Source: Microbacterium testaceum | GTDB lineage: Bacteria; Actinomycetota; Actinomycetes; Actinomycetales; Microbacteriaceae | Assembly: GCF_029761935.1 (NCBI RefSeq) | Contig: NZ_CP121699.1 | Span: forward strand, 1,984,001 to 2,048,000 | DNA length: 64,000 nucleotides | Direction of reading: 5' to 3' | Notes under the pieces: generated by a model | Databases searched by the model: none | Seen by the model: the letters and a program-made list of their open reading frames with translations, nothing else | What the model was told of the DNA's origin: nothing | Part shown: piece by piece, positions 51,643 through 59,657 of the stretch | How positions within the stretch are numbered: position 1 is the stretch's first letter | Layout of the letters: each line of letters starts with the position of its first letter | Translations under genes and position numbers: made by a program

Positions 51643-52475
51643 TGCGCGCCGCGACCAGTCACCGGGGGGCGCCGTACGCCGGCGAGACGATCGCCGTCGG
51701 CACCCTGCACGGCAAGGAGTCCGCGTTCGCCCCGGCCTTCGCCCGATGGCTCGACGCGGGCGTCGCGCCGACGGCGCAGCTCGACACAGACTCCCTCGGC
51801 ACGTTCACCCGAGACGTGCCGAGGGCGGGCACCGCCGAGCACGCGGCCACGGCCAAGGCCCGGGGGGCGGCGCTCGAGTTGGGGACGGCCACCGGTCTGG
51901 CCACCGAAGCGTCGTACGCCCCGGCGCTGGGCGGCTTCGGACCCATGGTGCACGAGGAGCTCGCCGTCTTCATCGACCTCGAGCGCGGCATCCGCGTGCG
52001 TCACGGCATCCGCCGGTACACGCACGTCGCCCCGGCCCGCACCGTGCGCACGTCGGCAGAAGCGCGGCGCTACCTCGCCCGCGCCGGATTTCCGCACCAC
52101 GGCGTCGTCGCCCGCACCGCCGACGGGTTGCAGAAGGGCATCCAGGATGCCGCGGTCATCGACGCCCTGCTGCGCCGCGGCCCCGTCGAGCTCGAGCCCG
52201 ACCTCCGCGCGCACATGAACCCCACCCGGCGGCGGGTCCTGCGCCGCCTGTCGTGGCTGCTCGCCGCCCGACTCACCCAGCTGTGCCCGGGGTGCGGATG
52301 TCCGGGTTTCGGGGCGGTGGGCGTGGTGCGGGGTCTCCCGTGCGCAGCGTGCGGCAACGCGACCTCGCAGGTGCGTCTCGACGTCGACGGCTGCCCCGCC
52401 TGCGACGAGCAGCGCGAGCGCCCGCGGCCCGAGCGGCAGGCCGACCCGGCGACGTGTGACGCCTGCAACCCGTAG
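51642..52475 (+). CDS. DUF6671-like protein with C-terminal zinc ribbons
   Basis: 277 residues. N-terminal ~205 residues resemble what I recall as DUF6671: GETIAVGTLHGKESAFAPAF, TDSLGTFTRDVPRAGT, KARGAALELGTATGLATEASYAP and MVHEELAVFIDLERGIRVRHG. The C-terminal 70 residues carry four CxxC knuckles: CPGCGCPG, CAACG, CPACD and CDAC, so one or two zinc ribbons. Function unknown. It overlaps the PII-like gene by one base, making it a full member of the dab operon. TGTHGKE- and TEASYAP-like segments suggest a catalytic or ligand-binding pocket; that is inference. The following 230 bp (52476-52705) show no gene. Confidence 0.75.
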   Translation: MRAATSHRGAPYAGETIAVGTLHGKESAFAPAFARWLDAGVAPTAQLDTDSLGTFTRDVPRAGTAEHAATAKARGAALELGTATGLATEASYAPALGGFGPMVHEELAVFIDLERGIRVRHGIRRYTHVAPARTVRTSAEARRYLARAGFPHHGVVARTADGLQKGIQDAAVIDALLRRGPVELEPDLRAHMNPTRRRVLRRLSWLLAARLTQLCPGCGCPGFGAVGVVRGLPCAACGNATSQVRLDVDGCPACDEQRERPRPERQADPATCDACNP

Positions 52476-52705
52476 CGGATGTCGCGAGGCCGGCGGGAGG
52501 GGAAAGGGACGCAGCGCGGTTGTCTCGCCGTCTCAGCCGACCGTGACGCGTCGGCCTCAGCCTGGACGCGACACGATCCGCCTGAACTTTTTCGCCGCGA
52601 CCGAACGGGTGATTTTCACGCACCACCGGGGTGAAAAAACCCCAAGAGGCCGCCCTGTCAAGGCAAGCTGGCGGCTGTTCACGGACCGTCACCGAGGGGG
52701 TAGTC

Positions 52706-52969
52706 ATGTCGACCTTCTGCGTGGAACCCGAAGCGCTGCGCGTCGCAGCGGCACGGCTGAGGGGCGCTCGGCAGTCTGAATCGGAGCCACGGTGGCCGAC
52801 GCTGCCGAACTTCGGGGAGCAGGTCCTCCAGGCTGCCGCCCGAGCCTTCGCTCAGAATGTCGCCGCGGTGTGGTCAGCCCGAGCGGAAGAGTTCGACGAA
52901 CTTGTGGAGCGATTGCGGGCGTCTGCCGACGCCTACGAACAAGCGGATCTCGACGGGGTTCCTCGATGA
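52706..52969 (+). CDS. WXG100-like type VII secretion partner
   Basis: 87 residues from ATG 52706, with GAGGGGG 7-8 nt upstream. Predicted all-helical: VEPEALRVAAARLRGARQSE and an AFAQNVAAVWSARAEEFDELVERLRASADAYEQAD helix; the helix-turn-helix hairpin with VAAVWSAR in place of WxG is like ESX secretion-associated proteins. Overlaps the effector start by 4 bp (ATGA), the usual partner arrangement. Confidence 0.7.
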   Translation: MSTFCVEPEALRVAAARLRGARQSESEPRWPTLPNFGEQVLQAAARAFAQNVAAVWSARAEEFDELVERLRASADAYEQADLDGVPR

Positions 52970-54749
52970 CGGAACTCGGCTCGACGCACGACCCCGTCGC
53001 ATTGATTCCAGGATCGCCCGATGGCATCGCAGATGCAGTGGCGGCGTGGCGCACTGCCGGCCAGAGCGCGTCGCGGCTCAGCGACGCGGTTTTTAGAGTT
53101 TCCGCTGCGGGCTCTTGGGCGGGGTCGTCGGCGGAAGCGTTCGAGCACCGCCGAACGACCATCGCCGACAGCTGGTCCGCGATGGGGGAAGCACTCGCTC
53201 TGAGCGCTGCAGCGTGCGACGCCTACGAGGCCACGCTGCGGTGGGCGCAACAACAGGCGGCCGAGGCGATCCGCCTCTGGAACGAAGGCCAGGCCTCCAC
53301 GCGGAACGCGCAGATCGCTCATCGCGAGCAAGAGAGGTCAGCGGGAGGGCTGTCCATCGTGCCGACGTTCGTCGACCCGGGCGACGCCGCTCGGATCGCA
53401 GCCGCCGAGGTCCTGGAGACGGCGCGCGCGGCGGCGGAAGAGGCCGCAGCCGAGGCGGCGATGCAGCTGCGCACCGCACACGAGGCGACTCCGGAGAAAG
53501 GGCTCTGGGGCGTCTTGCTGACCGGAGGACCAGCGCTTTCTCTCACCGATAAGACGCCACGAGCCGTATCCGACCAACTGATCTTGTCGATCCTCAAGCG
53601 CTTGTCGCGCTCCGACGAGGAACAAGTCGCAGAACTCATGAAGCTCCACCCCGAATGGCTCTCACTGCTCAAAGATCATCAACCCGCCCCCGAGGTCCTT
53701 GCGAAGTGGTGGAGCGAGCAGGACCCAACCGTGCAGCACGCTTTGCTGTCCTCCGCCCCCGGAATACTGGGCTCGCTCGGCGGCCTCCCTCCTGCTATCC
53801 GCGTGGCCGCGAACAGATCGAACGCGGCCGCTCGATCGACGTCATCGACAGCGCTCTCGAGGCCTCGAACGTCACCGGCGACGACCGTGCCACGCTGGAA
53901 CGGGAGCGCCGCTACCTCAAGGCCGCCGTCGATGGAGAGGTGCAGCTATACCTGCACGACCCCGAACGCGGAGACATGATCGAGATGGTCGGTCAGCCCT
54001 CGGACACGACATCAGCCACCGTGACGTACGTCCCGGGGACCTTCACCACCACGGACAGTTTCTACGGGAATGAGGTGCAATCGGTGGCCCGGTGGCTGCA
54101 TGGACGCGATCCGAACATCGTGGCATTCGTGTGGAAGGAGGGCACATTCCCTGGGGAGGTCGCCAAGTCGCCCTATGGGTCGGGAGTCCTCATCGAAGTA
54201 CCTGCTGCGACCGGGTTCATGGAGGCGAACGATCCGAAGCTCGCGGATGCGCAGGCCGAGCTGCTCTCCGGTTTCGAGAAGGAGATGAGGGCCTCCGACC
54301 CGCGACTTTCCGGCGCTGAGCAGATCGGTATGGGGCACTCGTGGGGGCTCGTCCCGATCACCGGCTCCGAAACTGACGGTGTTCACTACGATCAGGTGCA
54401 CTCGTTGGCCGGTGCCGGAATGCCTCCGGGCTGGGCACCCGCTCCCGGCACTTCCTACAGTCATTGGGGCTATACGGACGCACTGAGTATGGCGCAGCAG
54501 CTGGGCGTGGTGTGGGATGGGCAGAACCCGAACACGAACGCAGCATTCGACTCCCATGTGTACGCGAGAGAAGGGGACTTCGAGGTGCCGATCGGAGACC
54601 CGGAGGTCCCGCAGGTGTACGGAATGGGGACAGAACAGCCGACGTTCCGCGGCTCTCTTTCGCCGGTGGAGAATCACAATCTCATCGCGAGCGACAGGGC
54701 AGAAAATCTGCAGGCCCTCGAAGACATCCTCCGAAAGGTGAATCAGTGA
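52966..54749 (+). pseudogene. Type VII effector with DUF1023 alpha/beta-hydrolase domain, frameshifted
   Basis: One gene read in two frames. Frame 1 (52966 to about 53830) encodes a helical WXG/LXG-like N-terminus (SWAGSSAEAFEHRR) and linker to LPPAIRVAANRSNAA. Frame 3 (about 53832 to 54749) continues with SIDVIDSALEASN, VQLYLHDPERGDMIEMV, TYVPGTF and the nucleophile elbow GMGHSWGLVP, ending with SPVENHNLIAS that holds a candidate catalytic His. A +1 base restores one ~595-residue protein with the DUF1023 order of related T7SS hydrolases. The break is at GCGGCCGC (53824-53831). Either an inactivating mutation or a sequence error; flanking regions otherwise look under selection. Confidence 0.75.
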
Positions 54750-55252
54750 AGCGAGGACTCTGCGCGGTGCTCGTGGCCACGGCCCTCATCGGAGCGCTCG
54801 GTGGCTGCTCGACGACGACGAATGGGGGCACGGTGGACGAGACTTTGGACGTGCATGGCGCGAAGGCGGTTGCACAATCGATGGAGAACGAATTGGCCGA
54901 CTACGTGCCTGCCAGCGGTGTGTCTTCAGTGGAGCAGCTCGACAAAGGCGTCCTCATCACCTGTGGACTTGACGGCGTGTTCCAGTGGACGGGACACAAG
55001 TATTTGACCCTTTCCCGTCCGGTGGATGTGCGGCAGACGGTCGACGAGATCGAGCAGAGGTTCGCCAAGAGATCGCCTTTCGCGTCGCGAGTCGAGATGA
55101 CGCAAGACGGTGTACCTCGGGCACGGGTGGTCGGCCCGGCGGGCTCTTCGTATTCGCTCACTCTCAGCGTCGATCGCTCGCGCATCGAGATCTTCTCCTT
55201 CTCACCGTGCTTCCGGCTGCCCGACGACATGAGCCCGTTCGCGGCGTATTGA
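54746..55252 (+). CDS. Lipoprotein, putative immunity protein, copy 1
   Basis: 168 residues from GTG 54746, overlapping the effector stop; AAAGGTGA lies 5-6 nt upstream. Signal peptide with lipobox LGGC. Mature domain: VDETLDVHGAKAVAQSMENELADYVPAS, GHKYLTLSRPVDV, VVGPAGSSYSLTLSVDRSRIEIFSFSPCFRLPDDMSPF. Two cysteines (ITCGL, SPCFR) could form a disulphide. Placement after a secreted effector suggests it protects the outer face of the membrane; this is inference. Confidence 0.75.
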   Translation: MKRGLCAVLVATALIGALGGCSTTTNGGTVDETLDVHGAKAVAQSMENELADYVPASGVSSVEQLDKGVLITCGLDGVFQWTGHKYLTLSRPVDVRQTVDEIEQRFAKRSPFASRVEMTQDGVPRARVVGPAGSSYSLTLSVDRSRIEIFSFSPCFRLPDDMSPFAAY

Positions 55253-55262
55253 AAGGGAGAGA

Positions 55263-55553
55263 ATGCTCATGCAGATCAAGCTCGACCCCGCGAAGCACCT
55301 GTCATTTCTCGACGAGATCAACGCGAGCATCTCGGCGATAGACGGTGAGTTGAACCGCCTCGATACTTCCGTGAAGACGCTGCAGTCGGCCTGGTCCGGA
55401 GAAGCGCGCGACGCCTATCGCATCGCGCAGTCGGAGTGGTCCCGTTCAATGCGCGAGGTTCGCGCGGTGCTCGATCGTGCACGCGAGGGGGCGGCGGACG
55501 CGGGACGTAAGGTGCGGGCCGCCGACGACGGTGTTCGCGGACTCTGGGACTGA
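55263..55553 (+). CDS. WXG100 family protein
   Basis: 96 residues. Clear WXG100 hairpin: VKTLQSAWSGEARDAYRIAQSEW with W-S-G between two helices; DAGRKVRAADDGVRGLWD at the end. ATG 55263 or ATG 55269 could start it; GGGAGAGA is upstream. Typically secreted as a dimer by type VII systems. Lies between two lipoprotein paralogues. Confidence 0.85.
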   Translation: MLMQIKLDPAKHLSFLDEINASISAIDGELNRLDTSVKTLQSAWSGEARDAYRIAQSEWSRSMREVRAVLDRAREGAADAGRKVRAADDGVRGLWD

Positions 55554-55600
55554 CGCATCAGCCAGCAGGCCCCGAAAGACGCGTTTCGAAAGGTGATTCA

Positions 55601-56107
55601 GTGAGACGAGGACTCAGCCCCCTGATCCTGGCTCTGGTCCTCATCGGTGCGCTCAGCGGGTGCGCAACAGCGGCGAGTGGGGCCGCGGTGGACGAGACCT
55701 TGGACGTGTACGGCGCGAAGGCGGTCGCGCAGTCGATGGAGAACGAGCTAGCGGGCTACGTCCCTGCGAGCAGCGTGGCCTCGTCAGAGCAACTCGATGA
55801 GGGCATCCTCTGGAGCTGCGGCGCTGAAAGCATCTATCAATGGACCGGACACAACTACGTGACCCTCTCCGCCCCGGTCGACGACAAGAAAATCGTGGAC
55901 GAGGTGGTGGCACGATTCGCTGACAGGCCCCCATTCATGGCGCTGGCCGACACGACTCACGACGGCGCACCCTCCGCGGTTGTCGTCGGGCCCGCAGGCT
56001 CGTCTTACTCGCTTACCCTCAGCTTCGATCGCTCCCGCATCGAGATCTTGTCCTTCTCACCATGCTTCCGACTGCCCGATGACATGAGCCCGTTCGCAGA
56101 TTATTGA
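55601..56107 (+). CDS. Lipoprotein, putative immunity protein, copy 2
   Basis: 168 residues from GTG 55601, lipobox LSGC. Close paralogue of the lipoprotein at 54746: same length, shared ETLD.hypothetical core AKAVAQSMENELA, VVVGPAGSSYSLTLSFDRSRIEI and the same C-terminus FRLPDDMSPFADY. Even the ribosome-binding region (CGAAAGGTGA.TCAGTG) is preserved, so the duplication included the 5' region. Confidence 0.75.
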   Translation: MRRGLSPLILALVLIGALSGCATAASGAAVDETLDVYGAKAVAQSMENELAGYVPASSVASSEQLDEGILWSCGAESIYQWTGHNYVTLSAPVDDKKIVDEVVARFADRPPFMALADTTHDGAPSAVVVGPAGSSYSLTLSFDRSRIEILSFSPCFRLPDDMSPFADY

Positions 56108-56232
56108 GTGGGCAGGTTCTCGGAGGCTCTGCGACGAAGCCCTCAGCCTCGGCACCCTCACTCCACCCTGCCCCGAGGACCACACACTGACGGCCGCGCA
56201 GAGCGCCCACCCGCAGGATCACGGCCCTGATG

Positions 56233-57306
56233 TCACAGGTGCCGCCAGTTCCCCTCGTCATCCGCGGTGACGAGCACCAGGAAGTCGACGACGAGCTGGG
56301 CGACCGCACCCGTCTCGTCGAGCCCCCAGTACACCGGGTACTGACCGTCGCCGTACCCGGACTCCGCGACGATCCCCACGTCGCGGGAGCCGAGCGCGAC
56401 CTCCTGCACGCTCGGTGACGGCGCGTACATGTAGTCCGTGAACGCCGCCGCCTTGGCCCGGCGGCTCATCGTCGCGTACGCGGGCAGGTCGACGATGCAG
56501 ACGGAGCCGGCGTCGACGCCGAAGAAGTGCCCCGGTCCGGACGGCAGATCGGCGGGATGCCAGGTCACCGGCATCCGTTCGCTGAAGCGCACCCGCAGGG
56601 CGGCGTTGCGACCGAACCCGGTCACCCGCTCGACCGGGTATGAGCCCGGGGCCACGCTGCGGGCGAGGGGGCGCGCGTCGTCGTTGTCGTAGCCGAAGTC
56701 GAGCACCGCGAGCACACCCGATGAGGTGACGAGTGTTCCCGCCGGCGAGACGCGCACCTCTGATGGTTCCTGGCTGCGCCGGTGGACGACCGTGCGCTCG
56801 GTGAAGTTGCGGACCTCGTCGAGGCCGCTCTGCTCGACGGGCACGTCGTCGAGGCGAGCGTCCGGCGTCGCGTCGGCGGCGAGGGCGTGTGCCTGCTCCG
56901 CACCCGAGAACGGGGTCCGCGGATCGTCGAAGTGCTGCTCGATCGCGGTGATCTTCCACCCGCGCCCGTCGCGCTCGAGAACGTACTCGTGCTTCTTGCG
57001 CGTCTGCGATTCGAACACCTCGGTCAGCACGAACGCGCGGTCGCCCTCGACCTCCGACCGCACGATCCGTTCGACGGCCACCCCGTACTGCGGCGGCGTC
57101 CCGAATGACGAGTCCAGGCGAACGCGGTCTCCCCCGACGTGATCTCGCATCAAAGGAATCGTGAGATCCCGCCACTCGGCGAACGCATCACGCCTCGTGG
57201 CACGGTCCTCGAAAGCGGGCGCCGCCCGCCGCCACTGCGCGTCGTAGTCCTCGAGAAAGCGCTGCACGCGCTTCTCGGCCGCCTTCGCTCCGCGATCGCC
57301 CCACAT
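56233..57306 (-). CDS. NTF2-like plus DUF4241-like protein, possible immunity protein
   Basis: 357 residues from ATG 57306; TAGGCT (complement of 57313-57318) is 6 nt upstream and overlaps the 3' end of the DUF429 gene. N-terminal half looks NTF2-like (VQRFLEDYDAQWRRAAPAFEDR, FVLTEVFESQTRKKHEYVLERDGRGWKITAIE). C-terminal half resembles DUF4241 (LDFGYDNDDARPLARSVAPGSYPVERV, SGYGDGQYPVYWGLDETGAVAQLVVDFLVLV). Both families occur as immunity proteins in polymorphic-toxin loci; its position between two effector islands fits. Confidence 0.68.
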   Translation of the reverse strand: MWGDRGAKAAEKRVQRFLEDYDAQWRRAAPAFEDRATRRDAFAEWRDLTIPLMRDHVGGDRVRLDSSFGTPPQYGVAVERIVRSEVEGDRAFVLTEVFESQTRKKHEYVLERDGRGWKITAIEQHFDDPRTPFSGAEQAHALAADATPDARLDDVPVEQSGLDEVRNFTERTVVHRRSQEPSEVRVSPAGTLVTSSGVLAVLDFGYDNDDARPLARSVAPGSYPVERVTGFGRNAALRVRFSERMPVTWHPADLPSGPGHFFGVDAGSVCIVDLPAYATMSRRAKAAAFTDYMYAPSPSVQEVALGSRDVGIVAESGYGDGQYPVYWGLDETGAVAQLVVDFLVLVTADDEGNWRHL

Positions 57307-57315
57307 GCCGCCAGC

Positions 57316-58065
57316 CTAGATCGACGCCAGGGCCTCGAACGGTCCGTCCGGCAACACGACCCACCCCTCGCGTCGGGCGACGGAGAGCTTCTCGGATGCC
57401 GGTCGCTCGAAGGCCCCGAGAGCCCCGGCGCGCGTGGCGAGAGCGGCGATGACGGCGTCGAAAGCGTCGGCCTTCGCGATGGCGAGGTCGTCGAACGCTC
57501 CGAGGTCGAGCCACGGCGCGCGCCGGGTCAGTGCGTCGAGCAGGACGGCCCGGCGGGTGGCATCCACTCGGTATCCGGTCGTGTCGAAGCCCCACAGGCG
57601 CAGCGACCCACCGGGGTAGACCTCGAACAGGCGCCCCTCGCCGGCGCGGTCGACGGGAAATCCCGCTGCGGCCAGGCGGCGCAGCAGGCCCGCGCCACGC
57701 AGAGCGGTGACCCCCAACCGGTCGGTCGAGACGCTCAGCGGCCAGCGGCCGATGCGCTCGCGCACGACGTGGTCGGTGTGGCGGTAGACAAGCGTGCGGC
57801 GCCAGTCGGCTCCCCCGTCGACCGGCCCGAGCCGCGGGTCGACGTCGGAGTGGTGGGCCTGCACGAAATCGACGAACGCGTCGGGCCAACCGAGCGGGCA
57901 ATCGACGCCGAGCCAGGCCTCGCCGGCCGAGACGGACGCCACGATGTCGGCATCCTGCATCCCGATCTCGAGCCGCGTCAGCCGCGCCGTACCGCCCGAC
58001 CAGACGATCTCGGCGAGAGCGGTGCCGGGGGCTCCCGCGGCGAGGTCGACTCCGACGGTTCTCAC
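57316..58065 (-). CDS. DUF429 family protein
   Basis: 249 residues from GTG 58065, with TAGGCT (complement of 58072-58077) exactly 6 nt upstream. N-terminal TVGVDLAAGAPGTALAEI is an RNase-H-like strand, followed by AWLGVDCPLGWP and YRHTDHVVRERIG; LFEVYPGGSLRLWGF and DDLAIAKADAFDAVIAALATRAGALG are typical of DUF429. A nuclease-like fold is suggested for the family, without known substrate. Confidence 0.82.
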   Translation of the reverse strand: MRTVGVDLAAGAPGTALAEIVWSGGTARLTRLEIGMQDADIVASVSAGEAWLGVDCPLGWPDAFVDFVQAHHSDVDPRLGPVDGGADWRRTLVYRHTDHVVRERIGRWPLSVSTDRLGVTALRGAGLLRRLAAAGFPVDRAGEGRLFEVYPGGSLRLWGFDTTGYRVDATRRAVLLDALTRRAPWLDLGAFDDLAIAKADAFDAVIAALATRAGALGAFERPASEKLSVARREGWVVLPDGPFEALASI

Positions 58066-58146
58066 CCCACGAGCCTAGGTGTCGTGGCGGGACGCGCGGC
58101 CCGTCAAGACCTGCCGAATGCAGCCGCGACCTGGGAGGATCGAGGC

Positions 58147-58518
58147 ATGGCAGATGACGACCTCCCCGATTCGCTCGAACCGGCCGTCGACATCCCGCCG
58201 CGCGAAGAGCCGCCGGCACCCCCGACGCCGAAGGGCGATCTCCGCGCCGTGTCGATCGTCGCGATCGTCACCGGCGTGATCGTCATCGCCTGGTACCTCT
58301 TCATCGCCACGGCGAGCGCGATCGCCGAAATCGACAACCTCCCGTTCATCCAGATCGGCATGTGGGTGCTCGCGGTGGTCTCGTTCGTGTGCGGAATCCT
58401 GAGCCTGAACGCGCGCATGGCGCGCGAGCTCGCCGCCGCGGGGTTCATCGCCGGGGTCGCCGCGGGTCTGCTGTCGGTGACGATCGGTCTGTTCAGCGGT
58501 CTCGAGCTGCTGGGCTGA
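58147..58518 (+). CDS. DUF4190-like membrane protein
   Basis: 123 residues. Acidic, proline-rich N-terminus (DDDLPDSLEPAVDIPPREE), then three hydrophobic segments: LRAVSIVAIVTGVIVIAWYLFIATAS, IGMWVLAVVSFVCGILSL and AAAGFIAGVAAGLLSVTIGLFSG. GGGAGGA precedes the ATG. Role unknown. Convergent with the citrate synthase gene, 4 bp apart. Confidence 0.7.
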   Translation: MADDDLPDSLEPAVDIPPREEPPAPPTPKGDLRAVSIVAIVTGVIVIAWYLFIATASAIAEIDNLPFIQIGMWVLAVVSFVCGILSLNARMARELAAAGFIAGVAAGLLSVTIGLFSGLELLG

Positions 58519-58522
58519 CGGC

Positions 58523-59605
58523 TCAGCCCCTGAACGATGGCCCCACGTACCGCGCCGCCGGGCGGATGATCTTCGGGTCGGCCGCCTGCTCGAGCACGTG
58601 CGCGGTCCAGCCGATCGTGCGGGCGAGGGCGAAGGTGGGCGTGAACATCGCGCGCGGGATGCCGCACTGCTCCATCACCACGGCCGCGTAGAACTCGACG
58701 TTGGCGTGCAGCGGGCGCTCGGGGCGTCGCTCCGCGAGTTGCCGCTCCGCCTCGCGTTGGAAAGCGAGCGCCTGGGCGACGCGATCTCCTCCGAGTCGTT
58801 CGGCAACGCCGCGGAGCAGCTCGGAGCGCGGGTCGCTCGTGCGGTACACCGCGTGCCCGAAGCCCATCAGACGCCGTCCCTCGGCGAGCTCCCCCGCGAT
58901 CCAGGCGGTCGGGTCGTCGCCCGCGCGGTCGAGGCTGTCGAGGGCGCGGGCCGGAGCCCCGCCGTGCAGGGGCCCCGCCAGCGCCCCGAGCGCGCCGGAC
59001 AGGCATGAGGCCATGTCGGCCCCGGTCGAGGCGATCACGCGGGCCGTGAAGGTCGAGGCGTTGAAACCGTGGTCCATCGCCGCGACGAGGTAGGCCGACA
59101 GTGCGCGCACGTGCTCCTCGTCGGGCTCGCGGCCGGTCACCCGCTCGAGGTAGTCGGCGACGACCCCCCGGCCGCTCGGACTCCCGGGAGCCAGCGCGAG
59201 CGGCGTCATCGCGGCGAACGTGATCGCCTCGTCGAGCCGCGCGGCGGGAGCGAGGTCGTACAGCGGCGCGGAGGAGCGGGCGGATGCCGTGAGCGTCCAC
59301 ACCGCGCGCAGCGCCGCGAGGGGCTGGTCGGTGCGGGCCGTAACCGCGGCGACCAGATCGGGCAGGGCCGGATCGGACTGGGCGGATGAGACGCGCGCGG
59401 CGAAGGCGGCCCGGGTCGCGGCATCCGGGAGCTCTCCGACAACCAGTAGGTGCCAGACATCCTCGAACGACCGGGTGCGCGCGAGGTCGACGGCGGAGAG
59501 GCCTCGGTAGTGGTAGACGCCGGCGTCGCCGTCGACATCGCTGATGGTCGTCTCGGCCGCGACGACGCCGTTCAGGCCGCGGGGCACATCGATCAGGTCG
59601 CTCAT
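58523..59605 (-). CDS. Citrate synthase (CitA-like / 2-methylcitrate synthase family)
   Basis: 360 residues from ATG 59605. Active-site segments: [31 protein letters not shown], and [23 protein letters not shown], where Glu replaces the usual catalytic-region Asp, as in some actinobacterial CitA proteins. Condenses an acyl-CoA with oxaloacetate. No prpB/prpD-type genes are close, so a methylcitrate role is not indicated. Divergent from an HTH-fused paralogue. Confidence 0.88.
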   Translation of the reverse strand: MSDLIDVPRGLNGVVAAETTISDVDGDAGVYHYRGLSAVDLARTRSFEDVWHLLVVGELPDAATRAAFAARVSSAQSDPALPDLVAAVTARTDQPLAALRAVWTLTASARSSAPLYDLAPAARLDEAITFAAMTPLALAPGSPSGRGVVADYLERVTGREPDEEHVRALSAYLVAAMDHGFNASTFTARVIASTGADMASCLSGALGALAGPLHGGAPARALDSLDRAGDDPTAWIAGELAEGRRLMGFGHAVYRTSDPRSELLRGVAERLGGDRVAQALAFQREAERQLAERRPERPLHANVEFYAAVVMEQCGIPRAMFTPTFALARTIGWTAHVLEQAADPKIIRPAARYVGPSFRG

Positions 59606-59637
59606 GCGCTCAGTGTGCGAACATGACGACGATAGCG

Positions 59638-59656
59638 TCAACGTTGATCGGATCAA
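59638..59656. promoter_or_regulatory. Candidate operator between the two citrate synthase genes
   Basis: TCAACGTTGA (59638-59647) is a perfect palindrome and overlaps TTGATC-g-GATCAA (59644-59656), which ends 1 nt before the ATG at 59658. The 52-bp spacer must regulate both divergent genes. Autoregulation by the HTH-fused product is a testable inference. Confidence 0.5.
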
Positions 59657-59657
59657 G

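Noticed and set aside
52706..56107. A complete type VII secretion system
   Set aside because: Only substrates, partners and lipoproteins are present; no EccB, EccC, EccD, EccE or MycP-like genes occur in the window.
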